A stretch of DNA of 64,000 nucleotides from Brucella sp. 21LCYQ03 (lineage in GTDB: Bacteria; Pseudomonadota; Alphaproteobacteria; Rhizobiales; Rhizobiaceae), in the NCBI RefSeq assembly GCF_023554105.1, contig NZ_JAMJWE010000013.1, positions 1-64,000 of the forward strand, written 5' to 3'. Shown one piece after another: positions 46,773 through 55,492 of the stretch. How positions within the stretch are numbered: the stretch's first letter is position 1; every line of letters begins with the position of its first letter. Position numbers and translations under genes: made by a program. The notes under the pieces were generated by a model. The model saw only the letters and a list, made by a program, of their open reading frames with translations, made no database searches and had not been told where the DNA came from.

Positions 46773-47198
46773 ATGACCACGACAATCGACAGCATCATTT
46801 CCGACTTCGAATTTCTCGACGATTGGGAAGATCGCTATCGCTATGTTATTGATCTCGGGAAAGAACTCCCTGCCTATCCCGACGATGCACGCGATGCTGC
46901 GCACAAGGTTCAGGGCTGCGTTAGTCAGGTCTGGCTTAAGACCATTCCGCATGAAGGTTCTGACCCAATCATCGACTTTCTCGGTGATTCCGACGCGCAT
47001 ATCGTGCGTGGACTGGTTGCTATCGTGCTCGCGTTTTATTCAGGGCGCAAAGCTTCCGAAATCGTGGCATCCGACCCGGAAGAGGTTCTCAAGAAACTGG
47101 GGCTGGACGAACATCTAACGCCGCAGCGCTCCAATGGACTGCGCTCAATGGTGGCGCGTATACGCCGCGATGCGGAAGCGCTTAAAGCGTCAGCTTAA
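46773..47198 (+). CDS. sufE: SufE-family cysteine desulfuration protein
   Basis: The 141-residue protein has the SufE active-site Cys49 in KVQGCVSQVWL and the family segments WEDRYRYVIDLGKELP and IVRGLVAIVLAFYSGR. It accepts persulfide sulfur from the cysteine desulfurase SufS for Fe-S cluster assembly. No suf genes are adjacent, so it may be the stand-alone SufE-like protein of alphaproteobacteria. Its 3' end overlaps the convergent amidase gene by 9 bases. Confidence 0.92.
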   Translation: MTTTIDSIISDFEFLDDWEDRYRYVIDLGKELPAYPDDARDAAHKVQGCVSQVWLKTIPHEGSDPIIDFLGDSDAHIVRGLVAIVLAFYSGRKASEIVASDPEEVLKKLGLDEHLTPQRSNGLRSMVARIRRDAEALKASA

Positions 47199-48482
47199 TA
47201 GCTTTTCGACAGAAAGTGCGGCGGCAAGCAATTCCTTATCAGCGCCGTTGCGCGCCGTTAGCATAAGCCCAACTGGCATTCCAGTTACCGGCATTGGCAG
47301 CGTTATGCTGCAAAGATCGAACTGGTTAGCGATCTGCGTATTGCGTAAGAGTAGCCCTTCAACGCGCTCATATTCCACCGCGTCGTCAATTACCGCTGCA
47401 ATGCTCGGTGCAATGATTGGCGTTGTCGGCGTCACCAGAAAATCTATACCTGCAAGCCGCCGATCCATTTCAGAAATCAATCTTTGCCGCGTCTGCATAA
47501 GACCCCGATAGTCTTTCTCGGACACTTTCAGACGTTTTGCGAGTGTATGCTTCACACGTTCGTCGACGTCAGCATCTCGATCTTTCAGCCATGTATCCGC
47601 ATGGATATGGCTCGCTTCAAGGCCTGCAATCGAACCGATTGAAGCGGCCTTCCGCAATTCAAGAATGAGATCATTCAGCTCAAATGAAACGACCCGCGCA
47701 CCCGCATCCTGAAGCATCTTAAGGCTGCGCTTGAAAGCATCACAAACGTAAGTCTCCATATCGGCGAGCAACATACCTTCCGGCAAGCCAACCGTTAATC
47801 TGTCCAAAGCAATCGGCACTGGTAAAACCGGTTCGTCTTCCGCCATTACAGCATCCGCAAGAATACAATCTGAGACAGTTCTGGCAATTGGGCCAATCGA
47901 ATCAAGCGAAGGCGCCAATGGAAAAGCACCACGCAGCGGAATTCGACTTGCAGTCGGCTTAAATCCAACCAGTCCATTGAGCGCTGCTGGAATTCGCACC
48001 GATCCGCCTGTGTCAGAACCGATAGCGATTTCACTGCTGCCCTCGGCGACCGACACTGCAGCCCCCGAAGATGAGCCCCCCGGCACACGCTGCGGATCAA
48101 TCGCATTGGCAGGCACCCCATAATGCGGGTTTAAGCCGACAGCTGTAAACGCAAACTCAGTCATATGCGTCTTGCCGATAATGACTGCTCCCGCAACTCT
48201 TAATCGCTCCACAATTACAGCATCTTCGCTCGCGGCATCAGCCGTTTTGCGTACAACAGAACCCGCGAGTGTCGGCTCGCCTTTGTTATCGAACAAGTCT
48301 TTGATCGATATGATCCGACCATCCAACGGTCCAACAAGCCGCCCACTATCGCGACGCTCGTCAGACGCGTTGGCTTCTATAGTGGCTGTGCCTGCATAAA
48401 TGGTACTAAAAACACGCTCGCTGCCGATACGTGTCTCCAACTTTGATAAAATCTTTTTAAGCTTATCGCGAGTACTAAGCAT
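47190..48482 (-). CDS. Amidase-signature family enzyme
   Basis: The 430-residue protein carries the Ser-cisSer-Lys catalytic set: Lys in VIIGKTHMTEF, the glycine/serine loop GGSSSGAAVSVAEGSSEIAI and the nucleophile segment GSDTGGSVRIPAALNG. It hydrolyses an amide of unknown nature. It is shorter than GatA, and no gatB/C neighbour is present, so a role in tRNA amidation is unlikely. GGGGG precedes the ATG at 48482. Confidence 0.88.
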   Translation of the reverse strand: MLSTRDKLKKILSKLETRIGSERVFSTIYAGTATIEANASDERRDSGRLVGPLDGRIISIKDLFDNKGEPTLAGSVVRKTADAASEDAVIVERLRVAGAVIIGKTHMTEFAFTAVGLNPHYGVPANAIDPQRVPGGSSSGAAVSVAEGSSEIAIGSDTGGSVRIPAALNGLVGFKPTASRIPLRGAFPLAPSLDSIGPIARTVSDCILADAVMAEDEPVLPVPIALDRLTVGLPEGMLLADMETYVCDAFKRSLKMLQDAGARVVSFELNDLILELRKAASIGSIAGLEASHIHADTWLKDRDADVDERVKHTLAKRLKVSEKDYRGLMQTRQRLISEMDRRLAGIDFLVTPTTPIIAPSIAAVIDDAVEYERVEGLLLRNTQIANQFDLCSITLPMPVTGMPVGLMLTARNGADKELLAAALSVEKLLS

Positions 48483-48555
48483 ATTTCCCCCGTCAGAATG
48501 ACTTTGTTGTTCAAACTGTTGACGGGGTCAATGTGGTGAAAAAGCATCGCAGCAA

Positions 48556-49338
48556 TCAATTTTGCCGTGGACGTGCTGCAGGGCGATAATCCTCTGCACC
48601 CCAGTGAACAATACCCGTGGAACGGGGTTCCCTGCCTGAATGCGGATTATAATGCCTATGCAGCATCGAAAGCCCCATTTTGAGCAACATTTTCCCGGAA
48701 CGGACTGGCCATTGGCGCTCCCGTTCCACGAGTTCCAGCCCCTTTAAGAAGCAACAAACATCGATAAGCACGCCGCTTAGTTCAGGTCCAACGGCTTCCA
48801 AAGCGCGCTCGACACGCATCCGGCTTGCCAGCGCGATATCTGTAAATTCAGCCATACCTCCCGGCCCCGAACGCGTGGAATTACCAACGCCCACATCCCA
48901 CCGTGCTGAAATCGAAGGCATCATCGCCCCCCGTGTGAAATCTGAACGCAGCCGTTCTCCTGCCCGAAACTCGTCCTCAGAAATAAAGCTTATACCTGCA
49001 CCATTGCGAAGCCTGAAAAGCTTCGTCAATGGCGATTCAGAAGGATTAATTTCAACCTTCTCACCATATTCAAGCTCTATAGTTTCAGTTTTCCGCGCGG
49101 TAGCTGGCTTTTTCTCAGCGCTCTTTCGTGCTTGAGATGCCAGTACAAGCCGACCGTCGTTACACAGCAAAATGCCACTTTTTCGCATCGCATCAAGTTC
49201 ATTACGCGTTGCTGCAATCGTACCGTGATCAGCCACAAGCAAAACATGGGTGTCACGTACAGAATCCTGGACTTCGCATCCACCTTGTTTCAAAAAACGG
49301 ATGATTCTTGCTTCGGACGTCGAATACATTTCACTCAA
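48556..49338 (-). CDS. DUF6456 protein, probable GafZ-like half of the split GTA activator
   Basis: The TTG at 49338 has GGAGG 8 bases upstream and overlaps the stop of the preceding gene (TTGA); the ATG at 49329 is too far from the ribosome site. The 260-residue product has an N-terminal winged-helix-like part (EARIIRFLKQGGCEVQDSVR; ATRNELDAMRKSGILLCNDG) and a C-terminal DUF6456 domain (FRAGERLRSDFTRGAMMPSI; SGVLIDVCCFLKGLELVERE). In Rhodobacter this domain forms the C-terminal part of GafA, which contacts RNA polymerase; in Caulobacter and many Rhizobiales GafA is split in two. The link to the GTA cluster at 23.9-38.1 kb is inference. Confidence 0.7.
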   Translation of the reverse strand: MSEMYSTSEARIIRFLKQGGCEVQDSVRDTHVLLVADHGTIAATRNELDAMRKSGILLCNDGRLVLASQARKSAEKKPATARKTETIELEYGEKVEINPSESPLTKLFRLRNGAGISFISEDEFRAGERLRSDFTRGAMMPSISARWDVGVGNSTRSGPGGMAEFTDIALASRMRVERALEAVGPELSGVLIDVCCFLKGLELVERERQWPVRSGKMLLKMGLSMLHRHYNPHSGREPRSTGIVHWGAEDYRPAARPRQN

Positions 49339-49787
49339 GCTGCCATCCTCCAATCCGAGAATCCAACGTTAACGAGTTTTTCCAATGCGGAAACCACCGC
49401 ATCGTAATCCGGGTCATCTCGCCGATCTTCAACGAGATGGCATGCATACATGACAGTCGTGCGTTCACGAGAGAAGCCAGCCGCCACTTCGCCCATGACC
49501 ATACCGAAAGAGGTGTGGGCCAGATACATGCCTAGTTGCCGAACCTGTGCAACCTCTCTTCTGCACCGTAAAGGCGAACGCAATTCTAACCCGCTCACAC
49601 CGAAGTATGCTGATAACAAATCGATCAGCGCTTCGCAGATTTCGACATTCTTTTCCTGACGTCGACGCCCAAGAGCTGGACCAGAATGATCCAAACTTAT
49701 TGCTCGCCCATGTCGCGCCGCGATGACTTTTAAAGCCTCTACAGCTTCTGCACGGGTATGGATGATATCCGGGATTTTGAGAGACAT
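49335..49787 (-). CDS. DnaA-domain-IV-like DNA-binding protein, probable GafY-like half of the GTA activator
   Basis: The 150-residue protein has a C-terminal helix-turn-helix resembling DnaA domain IV (VRQLGMYLAHTSFGMVMGEV, GFSRERTTVMYACHLVED), in which the DnaA signature D-H-T-T is replaced by E-R-T-T. It lacks the ATPase domain, so it is not DnaA. With the DUF6456 gene that it overlaps by 4 bases, it matches the two halves of GafA (GafY, GafZ), the direct activator of GTA genes. GAGG precedes the ATG at 49787. A CtrA-like site and a DnaA box lie about 110-130 bases upstream. Confidence 0.7.
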   Translation of the reverse strand: MSLKIPDIIHTRAEAVEALKVIAARHGRAISLDHSGPALGRRRQEKNVEICEALIDLLSAYFGVSGLELRSPLRCRREVAQVRQLGMYLAHTSFGMVMGEVAAGFSRERTTVMYACHLVEDRRDDPDYDAVVSALEKLVNVGFSDWRMAA

Positions 49788-49895
49788 GCATCTTTCCTCG
49801 TCGTTATAGGAATATGTTCTTATAATGAGGATTTTGCAAGCGGGGATAAGTTTATTGAAGCATTATTCGAATTGTGTATCCACTAATTTCTCGCA

Positions 49896-49916
49896 TTAAT
49901 AGGAATTTTATCCACA
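49896..49916. promoter_or_regulatory. CtrA-like site TTAA-N7-TTTA overlapping a perfect DnaA box
   Basis: TTAA (49896-49899), seven bases, then TTTA (49907-49910) match 7 of 8 bases of the CtrA consensus TTAA-N7-TTAA. The second half overlaps TTATCCACA (49908-49916), a perfect DnaA box. Two weaker box-like sequences are nearby (GTATCCACT at 49876; TTATCCCC on the minus strand near 49845). The region separates the GafY-like gene from a small plus-strand gene. Confidence 0.5.
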
Positions 49917-49974
49917 CTTCGAAAACGTGAGCCATTCTATCTGTCGAAATTGAGCAACCTGTGAGAGATAGAAA

Positions 49975-50295
49975 ATGGAATTAGCCCTTAGGAAAGCCAG
50001 TAATGAGTTTATTGCAAAGCGGGACGATGAACGTATGGGGGCAATGCAGCGCGCAGCCCTGCAAATTCTAGCTGGCATTGATATGGACGAGCTGCTGAGT
50101 GCCTCGCAAGACGAGAAAAATCATGCGGAAAGCAGATTAGTCCGACTTATAGAGCGGGAACGCTTGAAGGGCATCAATGGCCATTGGAGCTATGATCTCA
50201 ACAAGCACATTGCTTTAAAACAGGCGCTGGACAGATTACTCGGCAGACCAATCGTTACACGATCATTCAAAAGGTCTGCGGCTTGTTTTTTATAA
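49975..50295 (+). CDS. Hypothetical 106-aa protein
   Basis: The protein is mostly helical and charged (MELALRKASNEFIAKRDDER; DEKNHAESRLVRLIERERLK; HWSYDLNKHIALKQALDRLL), with no membrane segment or motif I recognise. GAGAGATAG precedes the ATG. It is transcribed away from the GafY-like gene and shares its control region, so it may be co-regulated. It is likely a real gene because of the ribosome site and the isolated open frame in a non-coding setting. Confidence 0.65.
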   Translation: MELALRKASNEFIAKRDDERMGAMQRAALQILAGIDMDELLSASQDEKNHAESRLVRLIERERLKGINGHWSYDLNKHIALKQALDRLLGRPIVTRSFKRSAACFL

Positions 50296-50312
50296 TTCAA
50301 CCCAATAGGTGG

Positions 50313-50344
50313 GCAAAAAAAGCCCGACACATACGTGCCGGGCT
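50313..50344 (-). terminator. Rho-independent terminator after mucR
   Basis: On the minus strand, AGCCCGGCAC - GTAT - GTGTCGGGCT is followed by TTTTTTT, 48 bases past the mucR stop. One G-T pair interrupts the stem. Confidence 0.85.
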
Positions 50345-50391
50345 ATTATCATTCTATCATAGAAATGACATCCAACCAATAATTGGATTAA

Positions 50392-50820
50392 TTATGCGCC
50401 CTTAGGCTTGCGGCCCAAACCCATCTTCTTTGCAAGACGCGAACGTGCTGCTGCATAGTTTGGAGCGACCATTGGATAGCTAGGATCAAGATCCCACTTT
50501 TCGCGGTATTGTTCAGGCGTCATGCTGTAATGGGTCATCAGATGGCGCTTAAGCGACTTGAACTTTTTACCGTCTTCCAGGCAAATGATGTAATCATCAT
50601 GAACGGACTTCTTAGGATTGACAGCTGGCTTAGGCTTTTCGACGACGACCGGCGCTTCTTCACGCACAACATGACTTTTGAAAGCAGCATGTACTTCTGA
50701 AATCAGGAGAGGCAGCTCACTTGCGCGAATAGAATTATTTCCAACATAAGCGGCAACAACATCAGCAGTTAGGCTGAGAAGCAATTCTGCGCTCTCGTCG
50801 TAGACTTCAGGGTTTTCCAT
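50392..50820 (-). CDS. mucR: MucR/Ros-family zinc-finger regulator
   Basis: The 142-residue protein has an N-terminal oligomerisation domain (about 10-50) and a Ros/MucR finger: Cys80-x2-Asp83 ... His93-x3-His97 in [20 protein letters not shown], followed by the basic tail ([18 protein letters not shown]). MucR is a global nucleoid-type repressor in Brucella and rhizobia that binds AT-rich promoters, including its own. The second zinc ligand is Asp rather than Cys, as in several MucR homologues. AAAGGAAA precedes the ATG at 50820; the frame is open to 50937. The 720-base AT-rich upstream region fits autoregulation. Confidence 0.92.
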   Translation of the reverse strand: MENPEVYDESAELLLSLTADVVAAYVGNNSIRASELPLLISEVHAAFKSHVVREEAPVVVEKPKPAVNPKKSVHDDYIICLEDGKKFKSLKRHLMTHYSMTPEQYREKWDLDPSYPMVAPNYAAARSRLAKKMGLGRKPKGA

Positions 50821-51543
50821 TTTTTTTCCTTTATGGTCGTTCTTCATATCAAACAGACTATTGCTCTCAAAAACCTGAGTGCGATCTGTGCGAATTCTTC
50901 GGCCCTGCCCAACATTAACCCGCGATGCAATTAACAATGAATAGTGCCATTTGCAATAGAATTGTCAAACCACATTACATTAAAAGAACGAAATTCTTCT
51001 TATGCAGACAAATAAAACAGTCAGATATGCAAAAATGATATGTCGAATGTTTGATTTTTTGCAGATCGCGCCAATTTTGGCTCCATACTGTATTCGAAAA
51101 ATTAAGGGGAGAGTGACAAAGCGTCTATAGTTCTCACTTAGTTTACAAGACAAACAGAAGCAACCATTTTTTACGCAAGCTTTTTAACATTGGCTAAAAC
51201 AACCATACCTCACTACGAAAAATTATGGGTAAGGACTGAGGCAGCAAAAAGGCAGGTTTCGAATATAACAATCTCATACCAGACTGGATTCAACAATGAC
51301 ATCAAATATATATGCCAACCAACTTGGAAATCCGATGGCCTACACGGAAGATTTACCTGAAAAATGAGTGGCGTACATCAAATACGCACTATATCCTTTG
51401 GAGATCGGGTTTTGATACCGTTTGGTTGAACAATCCTATCAGGCATTTTGTTCTAATCGATATTCCACTCTATCTTTGTTCCGCCCTATTCGCATGATGC
51501 TCTAAACTTCAAAAATGCTATGCTCCACCCAGAGGAGAGAAAA
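50821..51543. other. AT-rich intergenic region between mucR and msrB
   Basis: This 723-base region is markedly AT-rich with many TpA steps and A/T runs, the kind of DNA that MucR proteins bind. The only open frame (51312-51497) has no ribosome site and an odd composition, so I do not call it. I see no tRNA, no terminator and no repeat; a small RNA cannot be excluded. Confidence 0.5.
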
Positions 51544-51963
51544 ATGTCGAACTCCGACAATAAAACCCGAAATCTTAAAGTTGTTAAGACTGATGAAGAG
51601 TGGCGTGAACAACTCACGCCCATTCAGTACCAGATCACCCGCCAACACGGGACCGAACGCGCCTTCTCCAGCCCGAACTTTGATAGTTCACTCCATGGAA
51701 TTTATCGCTGCGTGTGCTGCGATAAGCCGCTTTATAAGTCGGAAACGAAGTACGAGTCTGGAACAGGTTGGCCTAGCTTTTACCAGCCAATTGAACCGGA
51801 TGCAGTTTTCGCAGTAGAAGATCATTCCTATGGCATGAACCGCACAGAAATTCGCTGTTCGGATTGTGACGCACATCTGGGACATGTGTTTCCCGATGGT
51901 CCGCCACCAACAGGTCTGCGTTACTGCATGAATGGTAACGCACTGATCTTCGATCAGGATTAA
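51544..51963 (+). CDS. msrB: Peptide-methionine (R)-S-oxide reductase
   Basis: The 139-residue protein has both zinc-binding CxxC pairs ([20 protein letters not shown] and [18 protein letters not shown]) and the catalytic Cys in [11 protein letters not shown]. It repairs oxidised methionine in proteins. The start at 51544 has GAGGAGAG just upstream; a TTG/ATG further upstream (51520) would put this site inside the gene. It is transcribed with oligopeptidase B 71 bases downstream or alone. Confidence 0.96.
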   Translation: MSNSDNKTRNLKVVKTDEEWREQLTPIQYQITRQHGTERAFSSPNFDSSLHGIYRCVCCDKPLYKSETKYESGTGWPSFYQPIEPDAVFAVEDHSYGMNRTEIRCSDCDAHLGHVFPDGPPPTGLRYCMNGNALIFDQD

Positions 51964-52034
51964 TTGTTGTTTTTGACAGTCTGGACCGGTTTAACGGTTC
52001 AGACTGATTTCGTTCGCTTTTTAACGGATATTGC

Positions 52035-54128
52035 ATGCTACACGATAAAAATTTTCCAACCCCGCCCAAAGCACCAAAGCATCCAGCAAGTGATACGCGC
52101 CACGCCATTACCCGCACCGATGATTATGCATGGCTGCGTGCTGATAACTGGCAGGAAGTATTCAAAGATCCTTCTGTTTTGGCACCTGAAATTCGCGAGC
52201 ATCTGAATGCTGAAAACGCCTATCAGACGGCCTTGATGCAGGACACAGACGCACTTCAGAAGCAGCTTTTCGCCGAGATGCGCGGACGCATTAAGGAAGA
52301 CGACTCGTCAGTTCCGTCGAAGGATGGTCCATATGCTTACGGCATGTCCTACCGGACCGGGGGCGAGCAGCCATATTTCATCCGCACACCGCGCGATGGC
52401 GGCACGGAAACAATCCTTCTCGACGGCGATAAAGAGGCTGAAGATAAAGCCTATTTCCGTCTCGCATCCGCCGATCACTCACCCGATCATAACCGTTTGA
52501 TCTGGGGCTATGACGACAAGGGATCTGAATTTTACAAACTCAGAGTTCGCGATCTCGAAAAAATGTCGGATCTCGAAGATGTCCTTACGGATACCAATGG
52601 CGGCGGCAGCTGGGACGCAAACAGCAAAGGCTTTTTCTATACTTTGCTTGATGAAAACCACCGCCCGTCCAAAGTCTTCTATCATCTGATCGGAACCGAT
52701 CAGTCGCAGGATAAGCTGATCTTTGAAGAAAAAGACCCTGGCTTCTTTGTTGGAATCAGCGGCTCTCCACTCGATGATTTCATCTTCATAGACATTCACG
52801 ACCATGAAACGTCCGAATCCTGGTTGCTGCCCGCAAATGATCCTGCAGCAAAACCGCAGCTCATTATGGCGCGTAAAACAGGTGTCGAATACGATATTGC
52901 ACCAGGTGGTGATGAATTTTTCATTCTGACGAATATCGATGGCGCCAAAGATTTCAAGATCATGCGCGCACCTGCATCCGCACCGCAGCCGGAAAAATGG
53001 GAAGAACTTGTCGCCCATGTTCCCGGACGCCTGATCCTGTCGCATGGCGCTTATAAAAACCACCTCGTCTGGATGGAACGCGATAACGGCCTGCCGCGTA
53101 TCGTGATCCGCGACCGCAAGACCGGTGAAGAACACGCCATTGCTTTTGATGAAGAGGCCTATTCGCTGGGTCTGCATGGAAGCGCGGAATACGATACTGA
53201 TGTGATCCGCTTCTCCTATTCTTCGATGACCACGCCTGAGCAGCTTTTCGATTACAATATGAACACGCGCGAACGCACGTTGCTCAAAACACAGGAAGTT
53301 CCTTCCGGCCATAACATTTCAGATTATGTCACGCGTCGTGTTCTTGCACCTGCCAAAGATGGTGAACTGGTGCCCGTATCGCTGATCTATCACAAAGACA
53401 CGAAGCTCGATGGATCGGCACCGTGCCTGCTTTATGGTTACGGTTCCTATGGTATGAGCATGCCTGCAAGCTTCAGCACATCGCGGCTTTCGCTTGTTGA
53501 TCGTGGTTTTATCTATGCGATTGCGCATATTCGCGGCGGCAAGGAAAAAGGCTTTGCCTGGTATGAAAACGGCAAGCGTGAGAAAAAGACCAACACATTT
53601 ACGGATTTCATAGCGGCAGCAAAGCACCTCGTTAGCGAGGGCTTCACCAGCCATGATCGTATTGTTGCTCATGGCGGTTCCGCTGGCGGCATGCTGATGG
53701 GCGCAGTTGCTAATCTGGCACCGGAAGCCTTTGGCGGCATCATCGCTGAAGTACCATTTGTCGATGTTCTTAATACGATGCTCGATGACACTCTGCCTCT
53801 CACACCACCCGAATGGCCGGAATGGGGCAATCCTATCGCCTCTGAGGCCGATTATCGCACGATCGCGGCTTACTCGCCTTACGATAATGTAACGGCTCAA
53901 GCCTATCCGCGCATTCTCGCGGTTGCCGGTTTGACAGATCCTCGCGTTACCTATTGGGAACCTGCCAAGTGGGTTGCCAAGCTGCGTGAACTGAAAACCG
54001 ACGATCATCCGGTGCTTTTCCGCATCAATATGGATGCTGGCCATGCCGGTGCATCGGGTCGGTTTTCCCGGTTAGAAGAAGTGGCATACACCTATGCTTT
54101 TGCGCTGAAAGCAGTCGGCAAAGCATAA
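52035..54128 (+). CDS. ptrB: Oligopeptidase B (S9A family)
   Basis: The 697-residue protein has an N-terminal beta-propeller and a C-terminal alpha/beta-hydrolase domain with catalytic Ser549 in AHGGSAGGMLMG, Asp in AGLTDPRVTYWEPAKW and His in DAGHAGASGRF. It cleaves peptides after basic residues in the cytoplasm or periplasm; I see no signal peptide. The length is typical for PtrB. A strong terminator follows. Confidence 0.94.
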   Translation: MLHDKNFPTPPKAPKHPASDTRHAITRTDDYAWLRADNWQEVFKDPSVLAPEIREHLNAENAYQTALMQDTDALQKQLFAEMRGRIKEDDSSVPSKDGPYAYGMSYRTGGEQPYFIRTPRDGGTETILLDGDKEAEDKAYFRLASADHSPDHNRLIWGYDDKGSEFYKLRVRDLEKMSDLEDVLTDTNGGGSWDANSKGFFYTLLDENHRPSKVFYHLIGTDQSQDKLIFEEKDPGFFVGISGSPLDDFIFIDIHDHETSESWLLPANDPAAKPQLIMARKTGVEYDIAPGGDEFFILTNIDGAKDFKIMRAPASAPQPEKWEELVAHVPGRLILSHGAYKNHLVWMERDNGLPRIVIRDRKTGEEHAIAFDEEAYSLGLHGSAEYDTDVIRFSYSSMTTPEQLFDYNMNTRERTLLKTQEVPSGHNISDYVTRRVLAPAKDGELVPVSLIYHKDTKLDGSAPCLLYGYGSYGMSMPASFSTSRLSLVDRGFIYAIAHIRGGKEKGFAWYENGKREKKTNTFTDFIAAAKHLVSEGFTSHDRIVAHGGSAGGMLMGAVANLAPEAFGGIIAEVPFVDVLNTMLDDTLPLTPPEWPEWGNPIASEADYRTIAAYSPYDNVTAQAYPRILAVAGLTDPRVTYWEPAKWVAKLRELKTDDHPVLFRINMDAGHAGASGRFSRLEEVAYTYAFALKAVGKA

Positions 54129-54147
54129 TAGAGTTATATTTATAGAG

Positions 54148-54177
54148 CTCCCGGCAATTTATTTGCCGGGAGTTTTT
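54148..54177 (+). terminator. Rho-independent terminator after ptrB
   Basis: A perfect stem, CTCCCGGCAA - TTTAT - TTGCCGGGAG, is followed by TTTTT, 20 bases after the ptrB stop. Confidence 0.92.
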
Positions 54178-54221
54178 ATTGGGCTTATATTATTTAAATG
54201 AACGGACGCGGAGATCAGATC

Positions 54222-54539
54222 ATGCATCGTGCACTTTTAACCGCTCTTATTGCTTTTCCTTTGTTAGTGCCTGCAACACTTGCGCAGGCACAGGTTCGCA
54301 AAAATGTCAGTGAATATGCGGGACAGCGCTGCAACACGCCCCCGCGCGGCAGTGGCGTTATTGTTGGCCAATTCAGCGGTGTGGACGACTCTCCATTCGT
54401 CAACAGTGATGGATTGGTGCCTGTTGATCGCTTCCGCTGTTTTCAGACCATGTCTGAATGCAAAGGTTGGCTCTATACAATGCAAAGCAAATACACCAAT
54501 GCCGGACTGCCGACTGTCGTTCGCTGCACCAAACGCTAA
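54222..54539 (+). CDS. Small exported protein of unknown function
   Basis: The ATG at 54222 has CGGAG 8 bases upstream. A clear signal peptide (LLTALIAFPLLVPATLAQAQ, cleavage after AQA) precedes a mature domain of about 80 residues with four cysteines (RCNTPPRG, RFRCFQTMSECKGW, VVRCTKR) that may form two disulfides. I do not recognise the family. Its stop meets the end of the convergent cytochrome gene. Confidence 0.75.
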   Translation: MHRALLTALIAFPLLVPATLAQAQVRKNVSEYAGQRCNTPPRGSGVIVGQFSGVDDSPFVNSDGLVPVDRFRCFQTMSECKGWLYTMQSKYTNAGLPTVVRCTKR

Positions 54540-55481
54540 TCAGCGACTGGAAGGATAGCCGTTTTTATGCGCCGGGATCGCCTTGAGATAGGCTGCAATT
54601 GCCTCCCGATCCGCATCGCTTATCTGCGCCATGTTGGTCACAACATCGGTCATTGAACCGCCGAGTGAATCAAAATCTGGCGTAAAACCGCTTTGCAGCG
54701 CGTAGGCGATGTCGTTTGCGCTCCAGTCACCAATACCGCCCTCACCTGAGGTGATATTGGGCACAATACCTTTGCGACCATCGCTACCAGTTTCAGCCGA
54801 AAGCGCCCCTGCCATCCATTGCTTTGTATCCAGCCCACCAATAGCATTGCGGGGTGTGTGGCACTCTGCACAATGGCCCAGCGCTTCGGTGAGATATTGA
54901 CCGCGCTTCACCTGATCAGACGCATTGGCCATTTCGACTACGGGCTTATCAGAAAGATAAAGCTGTTTCCAAAGCCCGAGTCCACGGCGAACATTGAATG
55001 GAAAACCAAGCTTATGCGACGCCGCGACATTGTCCGATTCTGGCAGCGTTTTCATGTAGACGAACAGATCGGCCACGTCCTGCGGCTTCATCTTAGCGTA
55101 GGATGTGTATGGAAAAGACGGATAGAGATGCTCTCCTGCCCGCCCTGTTCCTTCCAGCATTGCATTGGCGAAGTCGTGTAGGGTCCAGTTACCAATACCC
55201 TGCTCTGATGGCGAGATATTGGGCGCAATGAATGTGCCAAAATCTGATGCCAGTTCATGTCCGCCAGCGAGAACTTTACGCGCATCGCCCGTCGCACCCG
55301 GGGCGGCATGGCACGATGCGCAGCCACCAGCCCAGAAAATCTGCTCGCCATTCGCTGCATCACCCGGCTGCAAAGATGCAATCACCGACTGATCAGCGGT
55401 TTGAGGCGTTGTTAGCACCCAGAAAGCAGCAGCCCCAAGGATAACGACGGCACCAGCGACATATGTGAGTTTTCGGACCAT
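54540..55481 (-). CDS. Di-haem c-type cytochrome
   Basis: The 313-residue protein has an N-terminal membrane anchor or signal (about 5-22) and two haem sites, CASCHAAPG (about residue 54) and CAECHTPR (about residue 198), each in a domain with DFGTFIAPNISPSEQGIGNW / RKGIVPNITSGEGGIGDWSA. This arrangement resembles the cytochrome subunits of membrane dehydrogenases (alcohol/gluconate dehydrogenase type). No dehydrogenase gene is adjacent. It follows the cytochrome c-556-like gene on the same strand with an 11-base gap, so they probably form an operon. Confidence 0.9.
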   Translation of the reverse strand: MVRKLTYVAGAVVILGAAAFWVLTTPQTADQSVIASLQPGDAANGEQIFWAGGCASCHAAPGATGDARKVLAGGHELASDFGTFIAPNISPSEQGIGNWTLHDFANAMLEGTGRAGEHLYPSFPYTSYAKMKPQDVADLFVYMKTLPESDNVAASHKLGFPFNVRRGLGLWKQLYLSDKPVVEMANASDQVKRGQYLTEALGHCAECHTPRNAIGGLDTKQWMAGALSAETGSDGRKGIVPNITSGEGGIGDWSANDIAYALQSGFTPDFDSLGGSMTDVVTNMAQISDADREAIAAYLKAIPAHKNGYPSSR

Positions 55482-55492
55482 GACGTTGCTAA

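Noticed and set aside
49335-49787. DnaA replication initiator
   Set aside because: It has only a domain-IV-like helix-turn-helix; the AAA+ ATPase domain is absent and the protein is 150 residues long.
49850-49920. Replication origin, because of the DnaA box
   Set aside because: Only one perfect box and two weak ones, with no AT-rich unwinding region or origin neighbours; a regulatory site is simpler.
51312-51497. 61-aa open frame in the mucR-msrB intergenic region
   Set aside because: No ribosome site, atypical Trp/Arg-rich composition and no neighbours to support it; expected by chance in AT-rich DNA of this length.
52479-53312. 277-aa open frame antisense to ptrB
   Set aside because: Shadow of the beta-propeller part of oligopeptidase B.
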